A stretch of 64,000 bases of DNA from Rosettibacter firmus. GTDB taxonomy: Bacteria; Bacteroidota; Ignavibacteria; Ignavibacteriales; Melioribacteraceae. Location: contig NZ_JAYKGJ010000002.1 of the NCBI RefSeq assembly GCF_036860695.1, positions 378,001 through 442,000 on the forward strand, read 5' to 3'. Under the pieces are notes generated by a model. It had not been told where the DNA came from and searched no databases. It saw nothing but the letters and a program-made list of their open reading frames with translations. A program made the translations under genes and the position numbers. This document shows positions 37,942-46,915 of the stretch, one piece after another; the first letter of the stretch is position 1, and each line of letters begins with the position of its first letter.

Positions 37942-39771
37942 ATGCCTAAAAAATATTTACTGCTATTATTTCTATTTATTCTGTCATTTGAAATTAAAGC
38001 TCAATATGACACTTTAAAAACTTTTGAACTACAACAAGTTACTGTAACAGGTACTAAATTTGAAAAATTAATTAGAACACTTACACCATCTTATACAATT
38101 ATTTCAGAAAACAGCATTAACCAGAATATTAAATCAGCTTTATTTTCGTCGATAAGTGGAAAAGCACCAGGATTATTTGTAACCGAAAATGGATTTAGTG
38201 GTTTTGGTATTGGTTCTAATGCTTCTGGTAGAATATCAATAAGAGGTATAAATGGCATACAGCAAAATCTTATTGTAGTAGATGGACGACCAGAATTTGC
38301 TGGAATTTTTGGTCATCCTTTAGCAGATGTTTATCATTCTTCTGAAATAGCTGCTGTGGATATTATTCGTGGTCCTGCTTCAGTTTTATATGGCACTAAT
38401 GCAATGGGTGGTGTAATTAATATTACAACAAAGAAAAGTCAAGTTGATGGATTAAAACTCTTTGCGGATATTAATTATGGATCTTACAATACATATAAAA
38501 TTAATGGAACTGTTGATTATAGAAAGAATAGTTTTAATAACACATTTATTATAAGTAGAGATTTTTCGAACGATAATCGTCCATCATCAAATTCCAGTTC
38601 AATATCTGGTGTTTATAATGCAGAATATATATTCAATCCATCGTGGTCTATTAATTTTAATACTTATGTAAATTCTTCCAGTGTATACAATCCCGGACCA
38701 GTTTTTAATCCATATCCTGATAATTCTGTTTGGACAAATGTTACACGTGTTAATTCTTCTTTAAGAGTAAAAAATAAATTCAATAATTCAGAAGGAACTT
38801 TTTTATTTTATTTTAATAATGGAGTTCACGATGTTTATGATGGATTTCATTCTAATGATAATATTTTAGGAATATCTTTAATAGAGAGCTTCGAATTTTT
38901 TGAAAATAATATCATTTCTTTTGGTGCAGAATTTAAAAATTATGGTGGAAAAGCAAGAAGTAATATTCAATTGATTGATAAAAAAGTCTCAGAGAAAAGT
39001 ATCTATGCTATTTTCAGCTATAATATTTTTAAGAATCTTTTTGTTAATGGGGGATTGAGATTAAATAATCACTCAGTATATGGTTCTCTACTAATTCCAC
39101 AATTTAGTTTGAATTATAATCTGAATAATCGAACATCTTTTAATTTTACAATAGCAGAAGGATTCAGAAGTCCAACTCTAAATGAGCTTTTTTTGTTTGG
39201 TGCTAATATAGATTTAAAGCCAGAAAAATTATGGAACTATGAGCTTGGTTTTAAAAGCTATTTTTTTGCAGAACGATTATTGTTGAAAGGAGCTTTCTTT
39301 TTGATGGAAGGAAAAGATTTTATAAGAATGATAGGAATTTATCCTGACATAAAAAATCAAAACATAAGTAGCTTGACAAATCGTGGTGTAGAAATAGAAG
39401 CTGAGTACTTTATTGCAAAAGATTTTTCGCTGAAAGGTAATTATAGTTATTTAAAGAGTTCTACAAAATTACTGGGTTCTCCAGAGATGCAAGCTTTTGT
39501 TGAGATGAATTATACTTATAAGATTTTTACTTTTAATGCGAATATTAATGGTATCAAAAATCTTTATACTTCTTTGAAAACAAATACATCTGATGAAAAA
39601 AAACAAAGCTATGCTTTATTTAATTGTGCTGTATGGCTTGATTTATTAAAAGAAATGAAATTTTATATAAAATTAGATAATCTTTTAAATAAAGGATATG
39701 AAATTATTGATGGTTATCCAATGCCAGGAAGAACAATTATAGCAGGAATTAAGATTAGTGGAGCTCTGTAA
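37942..39771 (+). CDS. TonB-dependent receptor (siderophore/vitamin-type size)
   Basis: 609-residue outer-membrane receptor with signal peptide (LLLLFLFILSFEIKAQ). There is no regulatory-like domain; the plug starts at once (LQQVTVTGTKFEKLIRT, ISGKAPGLFVTENGFSG, ISIRGINGIQQNLIVVDGRP, VDIIRGPASVLYGTNAMGGV), followed by a 22-strand-type barrel including FNFTIAEGFRSPTLNELFLF and the C-terminal GRTIIAGIKISGAL. This is the shorter, BtuB-like form. Its place between GH28 and KDG metabolism genes suggests an oligogalacturonide ligand, but such receptors often take iron or vitamin complexes, so substrate is open. Confidence 0.92.
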   Translation: MPKKYLLLLFLFILSFEIKAQYDTLKTFELQQVTVTGTKFEKLIRTLTPSYTIISENSINQNIKSALFSSISGKAPGLFVTENGFSGFGIGSNASGRISIRGINGIQQNLIVVDGRPEFAGIFGHPLADVYHSSEIAAVDIIRGPASVLYGTNAMGGVINITTKKSQVDGLKLFADINYGSYNTYKINGTVDYRKNSFNNTFIISRDFSNDNRPSSNSSSISGVYNAEYIFNPSWSINFNTYVNSSSVYNPGPVFNPYPDNSVWTNVTRVNSSLRVKNKFNNSEGTFLFYFNNGVHDVYDGFHSNDNILGISLIESFEFFENNIISFGAEFKNYGGKARSNIQLIDKKVSEKSIYAIFSYNIFKNLFVNGGLRLNNHSVYGSLLIPQFSLNYNLNNRTSFNFTIAEGFRSPTLNELFLFGANIDLKPEKLWNYELGFKSYFFAERLLLKGAFFLMEGKDFIRMIGIYPDIKNQNISSLTNRGVEIEAEYFIAKDFSLKGNYSYLKSSTKLLGSPEMQAFVEMNYTYKIFTFNANINGIKNLYTSLKTNTSDEKKQSYALFNCAVWLDLLKEMKFYIKLDNLLNKGYEIIDGYPMPGRTIIAGIKISGAL

Positions 39772-39812
39772 TTTTATATTAAATAAAAATGCTTAATAAT
39801 AGGAGATAAGTA

Positions 39813-40697
39813 ATGAATTACAAACTAAAAATTATTTTTTTAGCATTGGTTTTTTACATAGCACATATTTCAACTCATGCTCAAGAAGTAGATACATCAT
39901 CTAAAGCCACAATTGCTTTTGAACATATTGGAATTAATATAGAAGACACTAAAGCTGCAACTGAGTGGTATACTAAAAATCTAAATATGAAAATAATAAG
40001 AGAAAATATGACTCCATATTATTCTGCATTTATTGCCGATTCTGCTCTTAGTATGATGATTGAATTAAATTACAATAAAGACTTCCCTGCAATTTCTGAG
40101 TTGAATTTTAATTATGATTCGTTTCATCTTGCATTTTGTGTGGACAATATTAATCTAATTAAGGAAAGATTATTAAACGCTGGAGCAACTATTTTAAGTG
40201 ATATAAGAAAGACAGAATCTGGCGATCAGGTATTGGTTTTAAGAGATCCATGGGGATTGTCAATTCAATTTGTTCAAAGAGCTAAACCAATGTTGAATAA
40301 AAAAGGTATTTATTTTGAACATGTAGCATTTAATGTAGAAGATTCAAGAGCAATATCGAAGTGGTATGTAGATAATTTGAATATGGTTGTTATGCGTGAA
40401 GGTAAAGCTCCATCATATGGAATGTTTGTAGCAGATAATGTTAAGAATATGATGTTCGAATTTTATCAGCACAAAGATTCACTAGTAATTGATTTTAAAA
40501 AATTAAATCATGGAAGTCTGCACATTGCATTTAGTGTTAGTGATATTAAATTAACAAAAGAAAGAATATTAAAAGCAAAAGCTGAAGTAGTTAATGATAT
40601 TTATAATACTCCTTCAGGAGATTCTGTATTAAATGTGAAAGATATAAATGGATTACCTATTCAATTTGTAAATAGAGTAAATCCAATGATAAAATAA
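39813..40697 (+). CDS. Exported protein with two tandem VOC (glyoxalase-like) domains
   Basis: 294 residues with a signal peptide (LKIIFLALVFYIAHISTHAQ), so periplasmic. Two copies of a vicinal-oxygen-chelate fold: residues ~30-150 (FEHIGINIEDTKAATEWYTK, DQVLVLRDPWGLSIQFVQRA) and ~160-290 (FEHVAFNVEDSRAISKWYVD, GDSVLNVKDINGLPIQFVNR). Each repeat has the opening His (FEHI, FEHV) and a second His (FHLAF, LHIAF) typical of metal ligands. AGGAG precedes the ATG and a cupin gene follows 16 bp later. Exported double-VOC proteins are not a well-known part of pectin breakdown; a sugar-isomerising or ring-opening role near the cupin is speculation. Confidence 0.8.
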   Translation: MNYKLKIIFLALVFYIAHISTHAQEVDTSSKATIAFEHIGINIEDTKAATEWYTKNLNMKIIRENMTPYYSAFIADSALSMMIELNYNKDFPAISELNFNYDSFHLAFCVDNINLIKERLLNAGATILSDIRKTESGDQVLVLRDPWGLSIQFVQRAKPMLNKKGIYFEHVAFNVEDSRAISKWYVDNLNMVVMREGKAPSYGMFVADNVKNMMFEFYQHKDSLVIDFKKLNHGSLHIAFSVSDIKLTKERILKAKAEVVNDIYNTPSGDSVLNVKDINGLPIQFVNRVNPMIK

Positions 40698-40713
40698 AAG
40701 AGAAAGGATTTTT

Positions 40714-41136
40714 ATGAATTATAAAATATTAATCTTAATAACAATTTTGAGCAATTTATCTTTTGCTCAAATTAAAGATAAAAGCGAATCAAAAAAATTT
40801 ACAATCGATAATTGTGTTAATGAATTTTCAATTGATAAAATTATTAAAACAGAAGTTGGTTATCAGTACTGGTTTGTTGATAAAGATTTTCTTGATGGAA
40901 GGACATTGAAACTTAGTGTAGTAGCTCCGCATTCTGCAACACATCCACCTCATTCACACGAAGAAGATGAATTCTTTTTTGTGCTTGAAGGTACTGCCGA
41001 ATTTTATCTTGATGGCGAAACAAAAGTAGGTAAAGCATATTCAAGCTTTTACTGTCCGCCAAACAGTACACATGGAATTAGAAACATTGGAGATAAAGAA
41101 TTAAAATATCTGGTAATTAAAAAATATAAAAAGTGA
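40714..41136 (+). CDS. Exported single-domain cupin, KdgF-like
   Basis: 140 residues with a signal peptide (ILILITILSNLSFAQ). The cupin motif 1 is H80-X-H82-X3-E86-X6-G93 (HSHEEDEFFFVLEG) and motif 2 contains H120 and N124 (PPNSTHGIRN), so a metal-binding beta-barrel is expected. KdgF cupins speed linearisation of unsaturated uronates released from pectin and alginate and are usually cytoplasmic. Here the gene lies 35 bp before KDG kinase, which supports a KdgF-like role, but the export signal is unusual. General small cupins are alternatives. GAGAAAGG supplies the ribosome site. Confidence 0.75.
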   Translation: MNYKILILITILSNLSFAQIKDKSESKKFTIDNCVNEFSIDKIIKTEVGYQYWFVDKDFLDGRTLKLSVVAPHSATHPPHSHEEDEFFFVLEGTAEFYLDGETKVGKAYSSFYCPPNSTHGIRNIGDKELKYLVIKKYKK

Positions 41137-41171
41137 ATGAATAAAAAGTCATAAACAAAAAGAGGAGTAAA

Positions 41172-42206
41172 ATGCCAGCTAAAGTAGTAACATTTGGAGA
41201 AATTATGCTTCGTTTATCAACACCTGGTTTTACAAGATTTGTACAGGCTCAAAGCTTTGATGTTACTTTTGGAGGTGGCGAAGCAAATGTTGCTGTATCA
41301 TTAGCAAATTATGGTTTAGAATCTTATTATGTTACAAAATTACCCAAACATGAAATTGGTCAGGCTGCTGTAAATCATTTGAGAAGATTTGGTGTTAAAG
41401 ATGATTTTATAGTTCGTGGAGGTGATAGAATTGGAATATATTTTCTTGAAACTGGTGCAAGTCAAAGAGCATCAAAGGTTATTTATGATAGAGCAAATTC
41501 AGCAGTATCTTTAATGAAAAAAGGGGAAGTTGACTGGAATAAAGTATTCGAAGGTGCTGCATGGTTTCATTGGACAGGTATTACACCTGCTTTAGGAAAA
41601 AATGCACAGGAATTATTAGAAGAAGCATGCAAGATTGCTAAAGAGAAAAATGTTACTGTAAGTTGTGATTTGAATTTTAGAGCTAAAATGTGGACACCAG
41701 AACAAGCTCAGGCAGTAATGAAGCCTTTAATGAAATATGTTGATGTTTGCATTGCAAACGAAGAAGATGCAGAAAAAAGTCTTGGCTTAAAAGCCGAAGG
41801 AACTAATATTGAAGCAGGTAAAATTAACGAAGAAGGATATTTTAATGTTGCAAAACATTTAAAAGAAATTTATGGTTTTAAAGCTGTATCGATAACACTG
41901 AGAGAAAGTTATTCTGCTTCGAGAAATGGATGGAGTGCAATTTTACTCGATGATAAAGATTGTAAAGTTCCATATCGTTCTACAAGATATGAAATTGAAA
42001 TCGTTGATAGAGTAGGTGGTGGAGATGCTTTTGCAAGTGGATTAATTTATGGTTTATTAACCAAGAATAATACTAAAGATGCTCTGGAATTTGCAGTTGC
42101 TGCATCTTGCTTAAAACACACAATACCTGGAGATTTTAATTTAGTATCAGTTGATGAAGTAGAAAAATTAGTTAAAAGTGGTGGTTCTGGAAGAGTTGAA
42201 AGATAA
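41172..42206 (+). CDS. kdgK: 2-keto-3-deoxygluconate kinase, PfkB family
   Basis: Phosphorylates 2-keto-3-deoxygluconate to KDPG at the end of uronate catabolism. 344 residues, cytoplasmic; AGAGGAG precedes the ATG. PfkB signature 1 lies at FGGGEANVAVSLANYG (~residues 34-49) and signature 2 with the catalytic Asp is DRVGGGDAFASGLIYGLL (~278-295). The VTFGEIMLRLSTPG opening and the VSCDLNFRAKMW segment are typical of KDG kinases. Other PfkB sugar kinases are possible, but the GH28, LacI and cupin neighbours fit KDG. No aldolase, isomerase or lyase gene follows; the strand switches here. Confidence 0.88.
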   Translation: MPAKVVTFGEIMLRLSTPGFTRFVQAQSFDVTFGGGEANVAVSLANYGLESYYVTKLPKHEIGQAAVNHLRRFGVKDDFIVRGGDRIGIYFLETGASQRASKVIYDRANSAVSLMKKGEVDWNKVFEGAAWFHWTGITPALGKNAQELLEEACKIAKEKNVTVSCDLNFRAKMWTPEQAQAVMKPLMKYVDVCIANEEDAEKSLGLKAEGTNIEAGKINEEGYFNVAKHLKEIYGFKAVSITLRESYSASRNGWSAILLDDKDCKVPYRSTRYEIEIVDRVGGGDAFASGLIYGLLTKNNTKDALEFAVAASCLKHTIPGDFNLVSVDEVEKLVKSGGSGRVER

Positions 42207-42215
42207 TAAAATAAT

Positions 42216-42286
42216 AAACCGCAAAGTTCGCAAAGAATGTTTAATACGAATGATAAAAATTTATTTCTCTGCGTTCTTTGCGGTTT
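42216..42286. terminator. Long inverted repeat between convergent kdgK and trpA
   Basis: AAACCGCAAAG (42216-42226) and CTTTGCGGTTT (42276-42286) are exact inverted copies; the next 11 bases inward on each side also pair with a few mismatches, giving arms of about 22 bp around a ~27-base loop. It sits 9 bp after kdgK and 30 bp from the trpA end, so it probably works as a bidirectional terminator. The motif CGCAAAG is repeated within each arm, which also suggests a dispersed genomic repeat. Confidence 0.65.
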
Positions 42287-42316
42287 TAAATTTAATTAAT
42301 GTTTCTAAATGTTTAA

Positions 42317-43102
42317 TTAAAAATTACAAGCTTCACTAAATTCATTAATAATCCTGACTGTATTATCTAACTTATTATTATCAAGAATTGTTTTAATTAT
42401 TTTGCTGCCGACAATTACACCATCACAATAAGGAGCAAAGTTTTTTATATCTTCTGATTTGGATATACCGAAGCCAATAAGCATTTTATTTTTTTCAATT
42501 ACCGAATATGTTCTTTTTAAATTATTATATGTATCCTCTCCAAATGAATCTTTTATACCAGTTGTTCCAGTTACACTAACACAATAAACAAATCCTTTAC
42601 TTTTATGATCAATCAACTTAATTCTATCATTTGTTGAAGTAGGAGTTACAAGAAGTATAACATCTAAGTTATAAATATCGCAATCAAAGAAATAATCATA
42701 TTCTTCGAGTGGAACATCAGGTACAATAATTCCTTTTACACCAGCAGAAGATGCATCTTTAAAAAAATTATTTTTATTGTAGTGATTGATTGGGTTAGCA
42801 TATCCCATTAATATAATTGGTTTTTCAGAATAGTTTGCTAATTGTTCAGCATATTTTAATACATCTTTTGTAGTTGTATTATTTTTTAATGCAATAGTAG
42901 ACGAAGTTTGAATAATTGGTCCATCAGCTAATGGATCACTGAAAGGGATACCTAATTCAAGTATATCGGCACCAGCATCTAAAACAGATTTTGCTAATTC
43001 TATAAAATTATTTTTATCTGGAAAACCAGCTGTTAAAAATATTGATAATGCTTTTCGGTTTTTTTTATTTATTGTGTCAATGTAATTATGAATAAAACTC
43101 AT
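42317..43102 (-). CDS. trpA: Tryptophan synthase alpha subunit
   Basis: Cleaves indole-3-glycerol phosphate to indole and glyceraldehyde 3-phosphate in the alpha2beta2 complex with TrpB. 261 residues, a TIM barrel. [13 protein letters not shown], the catalytic Glu in [17 protein letters not shown] (with the following conserved Asp), [26 protein letters not shown] and [12 protein letters not shown] are the family motifs; [15 protein letters not shown] and [10 protein letters not shown] close the phosphate site. The ATG overlaps the trpB stop (ATGA). It is the last gene of the operon. Confidence 0.97.
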   Translation of the reverse strand: MSFIHNYIDTINKKNRKALSIFLTAGFPDKNNFIELAKSVLDAGADILELGIPFSDPLADGPIIQTSSTIALKNNTTTKDVLKYAEQLANYSEKPIILMGYANPINHYNKNNFFKDASSAGVKGIIVPDVPLEEYDYFFDCDIYNLDVILLVTPTSTNDRIKLIDHKSKGFVYCVSVTGTTGIKDSFGEDTYNNLKRTYSVIEKNKMLIGFGISKSEDIKNFAPYCDGVIVGSKIIKTILDNNKLDNTVRIINEFSEACNF

Positions 43103-44301
43103 TTATAGTCTTCCTTAAAATTTTCCATGTAAGTAGATAAATCTTTATCGCCTCTTCCACTTAAGTTAATTACAATTATTTCATCCTTAGAAGTTTGTTG
43201 AATAAATTTTTCTAAATAAGCAATTGCATGTGCACTTTCAAGAGCAGGTAAAATTCCTTCAAGCTTCGTTGTAAGATAGGCAGCTTTTAGTGCTTCTTCA
43301 TCAGTAATAGAAAAATATTGAACACGACTTTGATCTTTTAGAAATGAATGTTCAGGCCCAACTCCAGGATAATCTAATCCTGCTGAAATTGAATGAACTT
43401 CTGAAACCTGACCATTTTCATCTTGCAACAGATATGTTAACATACCCTGAAAAATTCCAGGTGAGCCCAGACTTAAAGTTGCGCAGTGTTTATTGGTATT
43501 CAATCCATAACCAGCAGCTTCGACACCAATAAGTTTAACATTCTCATCATTTATAAAAGGATAAAAAATACCAATAGCATTTGAACCCCCACCAACACAG
43601 GCAACAATATAATCGGGTAATCTTTTTTCGATTGATAAAATTTGTTCTTTTGTTTCTTTTCCAATTATAGATTGAAAATCTCTTACAAGCATTGGATATG
43701 GATGTGGTCCAACTACAGAACCAATAATGTAATGTGTATCTCGAACATTAGTTACCCAATCTCTAATTGCTTCGTTTGTAGCATCCTTTAATGTTTTACT
43801 TCCAGATGTAACTGGAATGACTTCTGCACCGAGTAATTTCATTCGAAATACATTTGGCTTTTGTCGCTCTATATCAAGCTCTCCCATATAAACAACACAT
43901 TTAATACCAAATTTAGCACACATAGTTGCAGTAGCAACTCCATGTTGTCCAGCTCCTGTTTCTGCTATTATTCTTTGCTTTCCCAATCTTTTTGCAATTA
44001 AAATTTGTCCAATTGCGTTGTTTAATTTATGTGCTCCAGTGTGACATAAATCTTCTCGTTTTAAATAAATTTTTGCTTTGCCATAATATTTTGTTAGTCT
44101 ATCTGCATAAGTTAATGGAGTAGGTCTTCCATTGTATTCTCTTTGAAGTTGATTATATTCATTAATAAAATCAGGGTCATTCTTTAAATCATTATAAGTT
44201 GTTTCAAGTTCGTATAAAGCAGGTATTAAAGTTTCTGGAACGAAACGTCCACCATAAATTCCAAATTTTCCTGTTGTATCCGGTAGATTATAATTTTTCA
44301 T
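43099..44301 (-). CDS. trpB: Tryptophan synthase beta subunit
   Basis: PLP enzyme joining indole and serine to make tryptophan. I place the start at the ATG at 44301 ([18 protein letters not shown]), giving 400 residues; the frame also opens at a TTG at 44325. Key motifs: [12 protein letters not shown], the PLP lysine in [39 protein letters not shown] and the C-terminal [13 protein letters not shown]. It is a TrpB1-type protein that pairs with the adjacent TrpA. The 184-bp gap to trpF contains a palindromic element, the only large gap in the operon. Confidence 0.97.
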   Translation of the reverse strand: MKNYNLPDTTGKFGIYGGRFVPETLIPALYELETTYNDLKNDPDFINEYNQLQREYNGRPTPLTYADRLTKYYGKAKIYLKREDLCHTGAHKLNNAIGQILIAKRLGKQRIIAETGAGQHGVATATMCAKFGIKCVVYMGELDIERQKPNVFRMKLLGAEVIPVTSGSKTLKDATNEAIRDWVTNVRDTHYIIGSVVGPHPYPMLVRDFQSIIGKETKEQILSIEKRLPDYIVACVGGGSNAIGIFYPFINDENVKLIGVEAAGYGLNTNKHCATLSLGSPGIFQGMLTYLLQDENGQVSEVHSISAGLDYPGVGPEHSFLKDQSRVQYFSITDEEALKAAYLTTKLEGILPALESAHAIAYLEKFIQQTSKDEIIVINLSGRGDKDLSTYMENFKEDYK

Positions 44302-44364
44302 CTTATACTCATTTTTATGTTGCAATAAAGTTTTTGCTTATTAACATTATGTTTTAAATAATTG

Positions 44365-44411
44365 CTCGAGCCCTTAAGACATTCATTTTGTGAATGCTCA
44401 GAGGGCTCGAG
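44365..44411 (-). repeat. Palindromic element in the trpF-trpB gap
   Basis: CTCGAGCCCT (44365-44374) and AGGGCTCGAG (44402-44411) are perfect 10-bp inverted arms; inside them CATTCA (44380-44385) and TGAATG (44391-44396) form a second stem around TTTTG. A GC-richer tail with ATGC/GCAT (44420-44432) follows. The composition is unlike the surrounding AT-rich sequence. It has no T run on the - strand, so it does not look like a simple terminator; a REP-like or inserted palindromic repeat is more likely. Confidence 0.7.
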
Positions 44412-44485
44412 AGGAGTGTATGCACCGCGCATAAAGCTATTATTTATTTTGTTTGTAAATATTCTTTTTTGAGTATAGTTATTCA

Positions 44486-45100
44486 TTAACTATATCTTAA
44501 ATTATTTATAACTCTAAAAAATTCTTTTAATTTATCTGGGTCTTTTTTACCTGGCTCTTTCTCAACAGAAGAAGAAAGATCAACACCTTGAGGTTTAATG
44601 TTATTAAAAATGTATTCGACATTTTCAACAGAAATTCCACCAGCTAAAATTATATTATTTCTTATTTGTGCAGGAATTAAATCCCATTTAAATTTTTTGC
44701 CTGTCCCACCAAATGAATCATTTGAATAAGTATCAAGAAGAAAACTGCAGTTTTGAAATTTATTCAGTATTGAAAAATCAAATTCATCATTAATTCTAAA
44801 ACTTTTAATGACAGGTAAATTAATTTGGTTTACAAATTCAGAATTTTGTTCGCCATGTAATTGTACAGCATTTAAACCAAGTGATCTGGATATTTCATTT
44901 ATTTCATTTAATGAATTATCCACAAAAACACCAACCTTTAATACAAAAGCTGGTAATTTTTTTATAATATCTTTTGCACTTGAAAAATCAATATATCTTT
45001 TACTTTTTTCATAAAAAACAAATCCAAGTGCATCAGCACCTAAATTGCAACATAGTAAAGCATCTTCAAGATTTGTTATTCCACAAATTTTAACTCTCAT
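44486..45100 (-). CDS. trpF: Phosphoribosylanthranilate isomerase
   Basis: Converts N-(5-phosphoribosyl)anthranilate to CdRP, third step of the pathway. 204 residues, TIM barrel. VKICGITNLEDALLC carries the catalytic Cys; GADALGFVFYEKSKRY, LNAVQLHGEQ, DTYSNDSFGGTGKKFKWDL (catalytic Asp) and LAGGISVENV follow, with GVDLSSSVEKEPGKKDPDKL at the phosphate site. It begins 13 bp after trpC. Confidence 0.97.
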   Translation of the reverse strand: MRVKICGITNLEDALLCCNLGADALGFVFYEKSKRYIDFSSAKDIIKKLPAFVLKVGVFVDNSLNEINEISRSLGLNAVQLHGEQNSEFVNQINLPVIKSFRINDEFDFSILNKFQNCSFLLDTYSNDSFGGTGKKFKWDLIPAQIRNNIILAGGISVENVEYIFNNIKPQGVDLSSSVEKEPGKKDPDKLKEFFRVINNLRYS

Positions 45101-45113
45101 GGTTTTACTGTTA

Positions 45114-45902
45114 TTATATATAAAGTTGTTTTTGAAAATCGTTTATGCTTTTCTCTAAATTATGTGATTTCATGAAATGTTCTCCAATTAAAACTGCATC
45201 AACATTTGCTTGTTTTAGTTTTGTAATGTCATCATCTGTATTAATTCCGCTTTCTGAAACTTTGATCACATCATCAGGTAGATATTTAGTTAATTGTATT
45301 GTAGTCTTTATATCTGTGTGAAACGATTCGAGGTTTCTATTATTTATTCCGATAATTTTATTTTTATTAAAATCAATTTTATCCAGTTGAGAAGGGGAAT
45401 GAAATTCGAGTAACACTTCCAGTCCACATTCATGTGCTACAGATGTAAGCTCTTGAATTTGATTTTTAGAAAGTATTTCGGCAATAAGTAAAATTGCATC
45501 TGCTCCGAATGCTTTTGCTTCATAAATTTGTATTTCATCTATTATGAAATCTTTTCTTAATAATGGAACTGTTTTGAATTGTGCAATGTCCTTCAAATAA
45601 TTTATATCACCATTAAAGAATTTTCTATCTGTTAAAATAGAAATAGCTTCTACTGAACAACTCATATAACTTTTTGCAATATCAATATGATTAAAGTTAT
45701 TGATTAAAATTCCTTTAGATGGACTTGCTTTTTTAATTTCTGCAATTAATGAAATTTTATTATTCCTTTTTAATGCATTGAATAATGATATTGTTTTATT
45801 TTCAAAATATTTTTCGTTCTTAAATAAGGAGATTGTGAATTTTTGTTTTAAATTTCTTACTTCTTCTTTTTTTTCAAGAAGAATTTTGTCAAGAAAATTC
45901 AT
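45114..45902 (-). CDS. trpC: Indole-3-glycerol phosphate synthase
   Basis: Ring closure of CdRP to indole-3-glycerol phosphate. 262 residues. Family motifs: LIAEIKKASPSKGIL (catalytic Glu and Lys), ISILTDRKFFNGDINYLKDI, VPLLRKDFIIDEIQIYEAKA, ADAILLIAEIL, IIGINNRNLESFHTD and VSESGINTDDDITKL. The ATG overlaps the trpD stop in an ATGA. Confidence 0.97.
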   Translation of the reverse strand: MNFLDKILLEKKEEVRNLKQKFTISLFKNEKYFENKTISLFNALKRNNKISLIAEIKKASPSKGILINNFNHIDIAKSYMSCSVEAISILTDRKFFNGDINYLKDIAQFKTVPLLRKDFIIDEIQIYEAKAFGADAILLIAEILSKNQIQELTSVAHECGLEVLLEFHSPSQLDKIDFNKNKIIGINNRNLESFHTDIKTTIQLTKYLPDDVIKVSESGINTDDDITKLKQANVDAVLIGEHFMKSHNLEKSINDFQKQLYI

Positions 45903-46915
45903 GAATATTTTTCTCCGAAAGTTTTTAATGCAAGGAGTTTTTCATAAGCTTTACCAGATAAAATTGATTCTTCTGCTGCTGTTTTACAATCATTAAAATT
46001 GTTTGAGTAATTTGCTACGTACAATGCCATAGCTGAATTTGCAGCAATAACATAATAAGCATCATTTTTAATTTTATCTTTTAATACAGATAAAATTATT
46101 TCTGCATTTTTATCTATTGAATTGCTCTCTAAATTTTTCTTATCAATTTTATTATAGCCAAAAAATTCGTGTGTAATTTTATAATTTTTTACGATTGAAT
46201 TATGTAACTCGAAAACATTGGTTTCGTCTGTAAGTGAAATTTCATCTAAACTATTATCTGTACAAACAAAGCAAACTTTTTCCATATTTAAATGTTGAGA
46301 AGCTTTAGCCATTAGTTCAGCTGCTTTATTGTTGAATGTACCAATCAACTGTTTTTTTGTATTTGCTGGATTTGTTAAAGGTCCTAAAATATTAAATACA
46401 GTTCTCGTATTTAATTCTCGGCGTACTTCTGCAGCATATTTCATTGCAGGATGATATAGAGGAGCAAATAAAAATGTAATTCCAATTTTATTTAATGCTT
46501 CTTCGGCAACAGGAGGTGTAAGATTTATATTTAATCCCAGATAAGTTAGAATATCTGCACTTCCACATTTACTTGATATCGATTTATTACCATGTTTAGC
46601 GACTTTAACTCCACACCCGGCAACAACAAATGCAGTAGCTGTAGAAATATTAAAAGTATTGGAACCATCGCCTCCTGTTCCACAAACATCAATTGTATTT
46701 TCATCAGAATTAATTTTAATGCTTTTACTACGCATTGCTTTTACGAAACCTGCTACTTCTTCTGGAGTTTCGCCTTTTGTTTTAAGAGCAAGTAAAAATC
46801 CAGCTATTTGTGAATTATTACATGCACCATTCATAATGGCAGTCATTGCATTGTATGCTTCTTCAATAGTTAAGTTGTTTCCAGATGTAATTTTTTCAAT
46901 GTATTCTTTTATCAT
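45899..46915 (-). CDS. trpD: Anthranilate phosphoribosyltransferase
   Basis: Transfers phosphoribose from PRPP to anthranilate. 338 residues. The PRPP site is DVCGTGGDGSNTFNISTATA; further motifs are VAKHGNKSISSKCGSADIL, FLFAPLYHPAMKY and RTVFNILGPLTNPA. The N-terminal helical dimerisation domain (ITSGNNLTIEEAYNAMTAIM) is present. The ATG overlaps the trpG stop (ATGA), so the two are translationally coupled. Confidence 0.97.
   Translation of the reverse strand: MIKEYIEKITSGNNLTIEEAYNAMTAIMNGACNNSQIAGFLLALKTKGETPEEVAGFVKAMRSKSIKINSDENTIDVCGTGGDGSNTFNISTATAFVVAGCGVKVAKHGNKSISSKCGSADILTYLGLNINLTPPVAEEALNKIGITFLFAPLYHPAMKYAAEVRRELNTRTVFNILGPLTNPANTKKQLIGTFNNKAAELMAKASQHLNMEKVCFVCTDNSLDEISLTDETNVFELHNSIVKNYKITHEFFGYNKIDKKNLESNSIDKNAEIILSVLKDKIKNDAYYVIAANSAMALYVANYSNNFNDCKTAAEESILSGKAYEKLLALKTFGEKYS

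Noticed and set aside
40714-41136. Calling the cupin KdgF outright
   Set aside because: Metal-site motifs are common to many small cupins, and the export signal is not typical of KdgF; context alone is not enough for a firm gene name.
44298-44486. 62-codon ORF between trpF and trpB as a protein-coding gene
   Set aside because: It reads through a palindrome, has no good ribosome site, and runs into the trpB start. I treat it as a by-product of the palindromic element, though it is noted in the findings.
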